Below, piece after piece: positions 62,601 to 64,000 of a stretch of 64,000 nucleotides of DNA. A program made the translations under genes and the position numbers. Below the pieces are notes generated by a model that saw only the letters and a list, made by a program, of their open reading frames with translations, did not search any database and had not been told where the DNA came from. The stretch spans positions 186,001 to 250,000 of the forward strand of contig SEMN01000306.1 of the NCBI GenBank assembly GCA_005408345.1, given 5' to 3'. This DNA comes from Macquaria australasica (lineage: Eukaryota; Chordata; Actinopteri; Centrarchiformes; Percichthyidae). The number at the start of each line of letters is the position of its first letter. Positions within the stretch are counted from its first letter, which is position 1.

Positions 62601-63765
62601 CAGGCTCATATTGGATTGTATAACATGTGAATGTAGCCTGTGGTCTCTTGCGAACCGCGCTAGTGATAGGTTACTGTGTCGGGTCGAGCGTGTCCAGGCA
62701 GGTCTGAAAAACATGCCAACTTGGAAATTCGTAACACCGGCTGTCATGCTGGAATGATGGCAGTCTGGGAATTCCTTCCTGATGTGTCTTCGCCTTTCTC
62801 ATCTGCTTTAACCCCCTCTGGGCCCAGCACTTAATTCAAGCTGTGCTAGTGATAGTAAATTACTGTGTCAAGGCAATTCTTACTTCCTTGGAAATTTCAC
62901 CCTCAATTTGCTGTTGCTGACCTCGTCTCTTAACTCCAGGCAAGGATTTGCCAACAGGTCATGGTGAAGCAGTTAAGAAGTAATATAACATCAAACATGC
63001 TCTGTCTTTGCCTCTAGCATGTTCACTTTTATCGCTCTGATCTCAAACCTACCTAGTACTGAAATCGAAACTGATATGTTGTCCAGATAATGAACAGTTC
63101 AGTCATGCTGTTGCATCATCACCCCTGTGATAACTTTACACAAAAAGGAATGCCATTTTTTGACCAAAACAAATGTGACTGGCAGTGCTATTGTGCAACC
63201 TGCACTTGGTCATCATCAAGTAAAAGTCCTGCATTCAAAATTTGAAGTAAGTAAAAGTACAGAAAGTATTTGCATAGAGATATAACTTAAAGTACCAAAA
63301 GTAAAAGTACTCATTATGCAGAATGGTCCATTGGTGCATTAATGTGTAGGCATCACTTTAATTGTAGCTGTTAAAGGTGGGCTTTTAAATACTTATACTT
63401 GTAGTGGAGTAGAAGTATAAAGTAGCAGAAAATGGAAAGACTCAAGTAAAGTACTTCAAAACTGTACTTAAGTACAGTACTTGAGCAAATGTTCTTATTT
63501 ACACCTTGAAATTATCAGTAATAGTATATGAATTAATATAGATCACTCATATGTGACTCTCTTACCTGCACTTTCCCTCTTCCAGTGGAGGGTCTGCGGG
63601 AGGAGGAAATGATCCGCAGCGGTAGCCGAGAGCAGAGGAAGAAGATGTTGCCAGGCGGGTCAGGGTCAGGAGATCTGGACGATGCAACGGAGGCTCTGGA
63701 GGGCCTGCCAACCATTCTGTATCCGGACCCCACCACCACCACCACTGCTGCTGCTACTACTACAG
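53250..63765 (+). CDS. col20a1: FACIT-type collagen, best fit collagen XX alpha-1, 5' part
   Basis: Secreted matrix protein; only the N-terminal exons fall in the window. Exons: 53250-53355, 56477-56581, 61006-61149, 63586-63765; all phases agree and the frame continues past the right edge. Exon 1 encodes a signal peptide (core LMLCFLLSVLLLLSSGVHGQ). A second in-frame Met at 53298 could be the start and would drop a poly-Ser stretch; I took the upstream one with low certainty. Exons 2 and 3 form one fibronectin-III domain (GRLKLTVLSEDRLQMKWKEA, then ATVAGLDSSQEYALQVLVLN). Exon 4 encodes a charged, glycine-rich linker ending in PTTTTTTAAATTT. This order (signal, FN3, linker before a von Willebrand A domain) fits COL20A1; COL12A1 and COL14A1 are the alternatives. 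The DRLQMKW motif and 20q13 neighbours favour COL20A1. Confidence 0.68.
53500..54145 (+). mobile_element. LINE 3' tail with TA/TG microsatellites
   Basis: Repeated 'tactacctgt' units, (TG)n and (TA)n at about 53623-53661, then ATTTTA-rich sequence and the terminus 'agcatttcattgccaacaac', 'gcatatgacaaataaagaac'. Same family as 740-1012. It lies in the first coding intron of the col20a1-like gene. Confidence 0.65.
54376..54478. mobile_element. 103-bp MITE
   Basis: CTGTGTCCGAAATCACTCCC at the left and the reverse complement of the right end (CTGTGTCAGAAATCACTCCC) differ at one base. The centre holds TATAGTGCACTATA, itself a palindrome. Confidence 0.75.
54566..54760. repeat. interspersed fish repeat
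   Basis: Starts 'gggcctcatgcaagaaccac' and contains several GTTCGT/ACGAAC words in both orientations. Class not assigned. Confidence 0.4.
54960..56470. other. intron of the col20a1-like gene, no exon recognised
   Basis: No splice-bounded frame with FN3 or VWA similarity. A (CA)n/(CATA)n microsatellite lies at 55827-55862. Confidence 0.5.
56763..57240 (+). mobile_element. Tc1-like transposon remnant
   Basis: The left end has 'agtatatggccaaaggtata' followed by GTACACC. Inside, broken frames read FQHDNDTVYK and then PDLNPIQHLWDE, the C-terminal catalytic region of Tc1-like transposases with its D..34..E acidic residue. A different Tc1-like subfamily from the one at 12085. Confidence 0.75.
57700..58410 (-). 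mobile_element. LINE-type 3' region, reverse orientation
   Basis: Begins with repeated GGTTCAA units, then 'ttgtcattgtacaatacagg' and 'agtgcacaatatcagtgta', and further on 'cctgccagccagcagcaggg'. The pattern is that of a fish non-LTR 3' untranslated region on the minus strand. No intact frame. Confidence 0.5.
58410..60650. other. intron of the col20a1-like gene, no exon recognised
   Basis: A frame at 59635-59880 follows a good acceptor (CTTCACAG) but shows no FN3 or collagen similarity, and skipping it gives a perfect FN3 domain. Nothing else is supported. Confidence 0.5.
60660..60860 (+). mobile_element. LINE reverse-transcriptase fragment
   Basis: Decayed frame reading FADDTTDQMNQH-like and then LVRWCSNDSLQLNSGKTKDK, which corresponds to the RT active-site block and the following N.LxLN..KTKE motif of Rex1/CR1-like elements. 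About 200 bases remain. Confidence 0.6.
61150..62650. other. intron of the col20a1-like gene, no exon recognised
   Basis: Contains a (CA)n tract near 62070-62082. No coding signal. Confidence 0.5.
62655..62905. repeat. imperfect direct repeat, two units about 180 bases apart
   Basis: 'cgctagtgataggttactgt' near 62658 and 'tgctagtgatagtaaattac' near 62845 share a core followed by GTGTC and, farther on, CTTGGAAATT in both. The units are not part of any repeat family I recognise. Confidence 0.45.
63215..63500. repeat. AGTAAAAGTAC-type fish repeat
   Basis: Repeated 'aagtaaaagta' words, 'actcattatgcagaatggtc' and 'gtagtggagtagaagtataa', ending 'acttaagtacagtacttgag'. A frequent fish element with internal repeats, 85 bases before exon 4 of the col20a1-like gene. 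Confidence 0.65.
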
Positions 63766-64000
63766 GTAGGGCATGCTAGTCGATAATAGCATTACATCCA
63801 CACACACTCACACACATCTTGGTATTATTTCAGTATGGTGACTTGGGTCCTTGCAGAATAAGAGAAGTGGTGAAACTAGCAGGAAGAGGAAGTAGTGGCT
63901 CTAGTTGCAGTGTGTATCAATACATTGGAACTTTGCTATCTTACTCAAACTAGAATATCTGCTGCTCTCATCTCTGTATCAACTATGACGTACGATGTCT

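Overview
This is vertebrate nuclear DNA, almost certainly from a teleost fish and probably a percomorph. The genes are split by GT-AG introns. Repeats make up much of the non-coding sequence, and they belong to families typical of teleosts: Rex3, an L2-clade LINE, Tc1-like elements, and hAT- and PIF/Harbinger-like MITEs. The exons I could assemble resemble TNNC2, SLC35C2 and COL20A1, which all lie on human 20q13, so this looks like a conserved 20q13-type block. No prokaryotic or viral gene, CRISPR array, rRNA or tRNA was seen.

Layout. 1-22.9 kb is accessory sequence. It holds LINE tails, a degenerate AGTGTTAA/TTAACACT array beside a broken transposon-type gene, a fish odorant-receptor pseudogene, a dead Rex3 copy, a Tc1-like remnant, a nearly complete L2-clade LINE flanked by an inverted copy of its own 3' region, and two adjacent MITEs. 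23.3-36.2 kb carries two tandem fast-skeletal troponin C genes (tnnc2 type), each with six exons at identical splice phases. 37.4-38.2 kb is taf13 on the minus strand, with its whole coding sequence in one exon. 38.3-49 kb is slc35c2, head to head with taf13, in nine coding exons that join to a 367-residue protein. 50.6-64 kb is the start of a large secreted-protein gene that best fits collagen XX (col20a1): signal peptide, first fibronectin-III domain and a Thr-rich linker. It runs off the right edge.

The genes do not form an operon or pathway. The two troponin C copies encode the calcium sensor of the fast-muscle thin filament. TAF13 is a TFIID subunit, SLC35C2 is a Golgi-type nucleotide-sugar transporter relative, and the last gene is extracellular matrix. 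taf13 and slc35c2 probably share a bidirectional promoter.

I did not find a convincing new molecular system. The observations most worth following are these: very uneven identity between the two troponin C copies (N-lobe exon about 94%, third EF-hand exon about 66%), which suggests gene conversion; a perfect MEF2 site next to an E-box in intron 1 of the first copy; the single-exon taf13; a CTCF-like core carried by a 433-bp MITE in slc35c2; a 45-bp palindrome with a 1-base centre; and the large inverted repeat around the L2 element. All counts and joins were made by eye.
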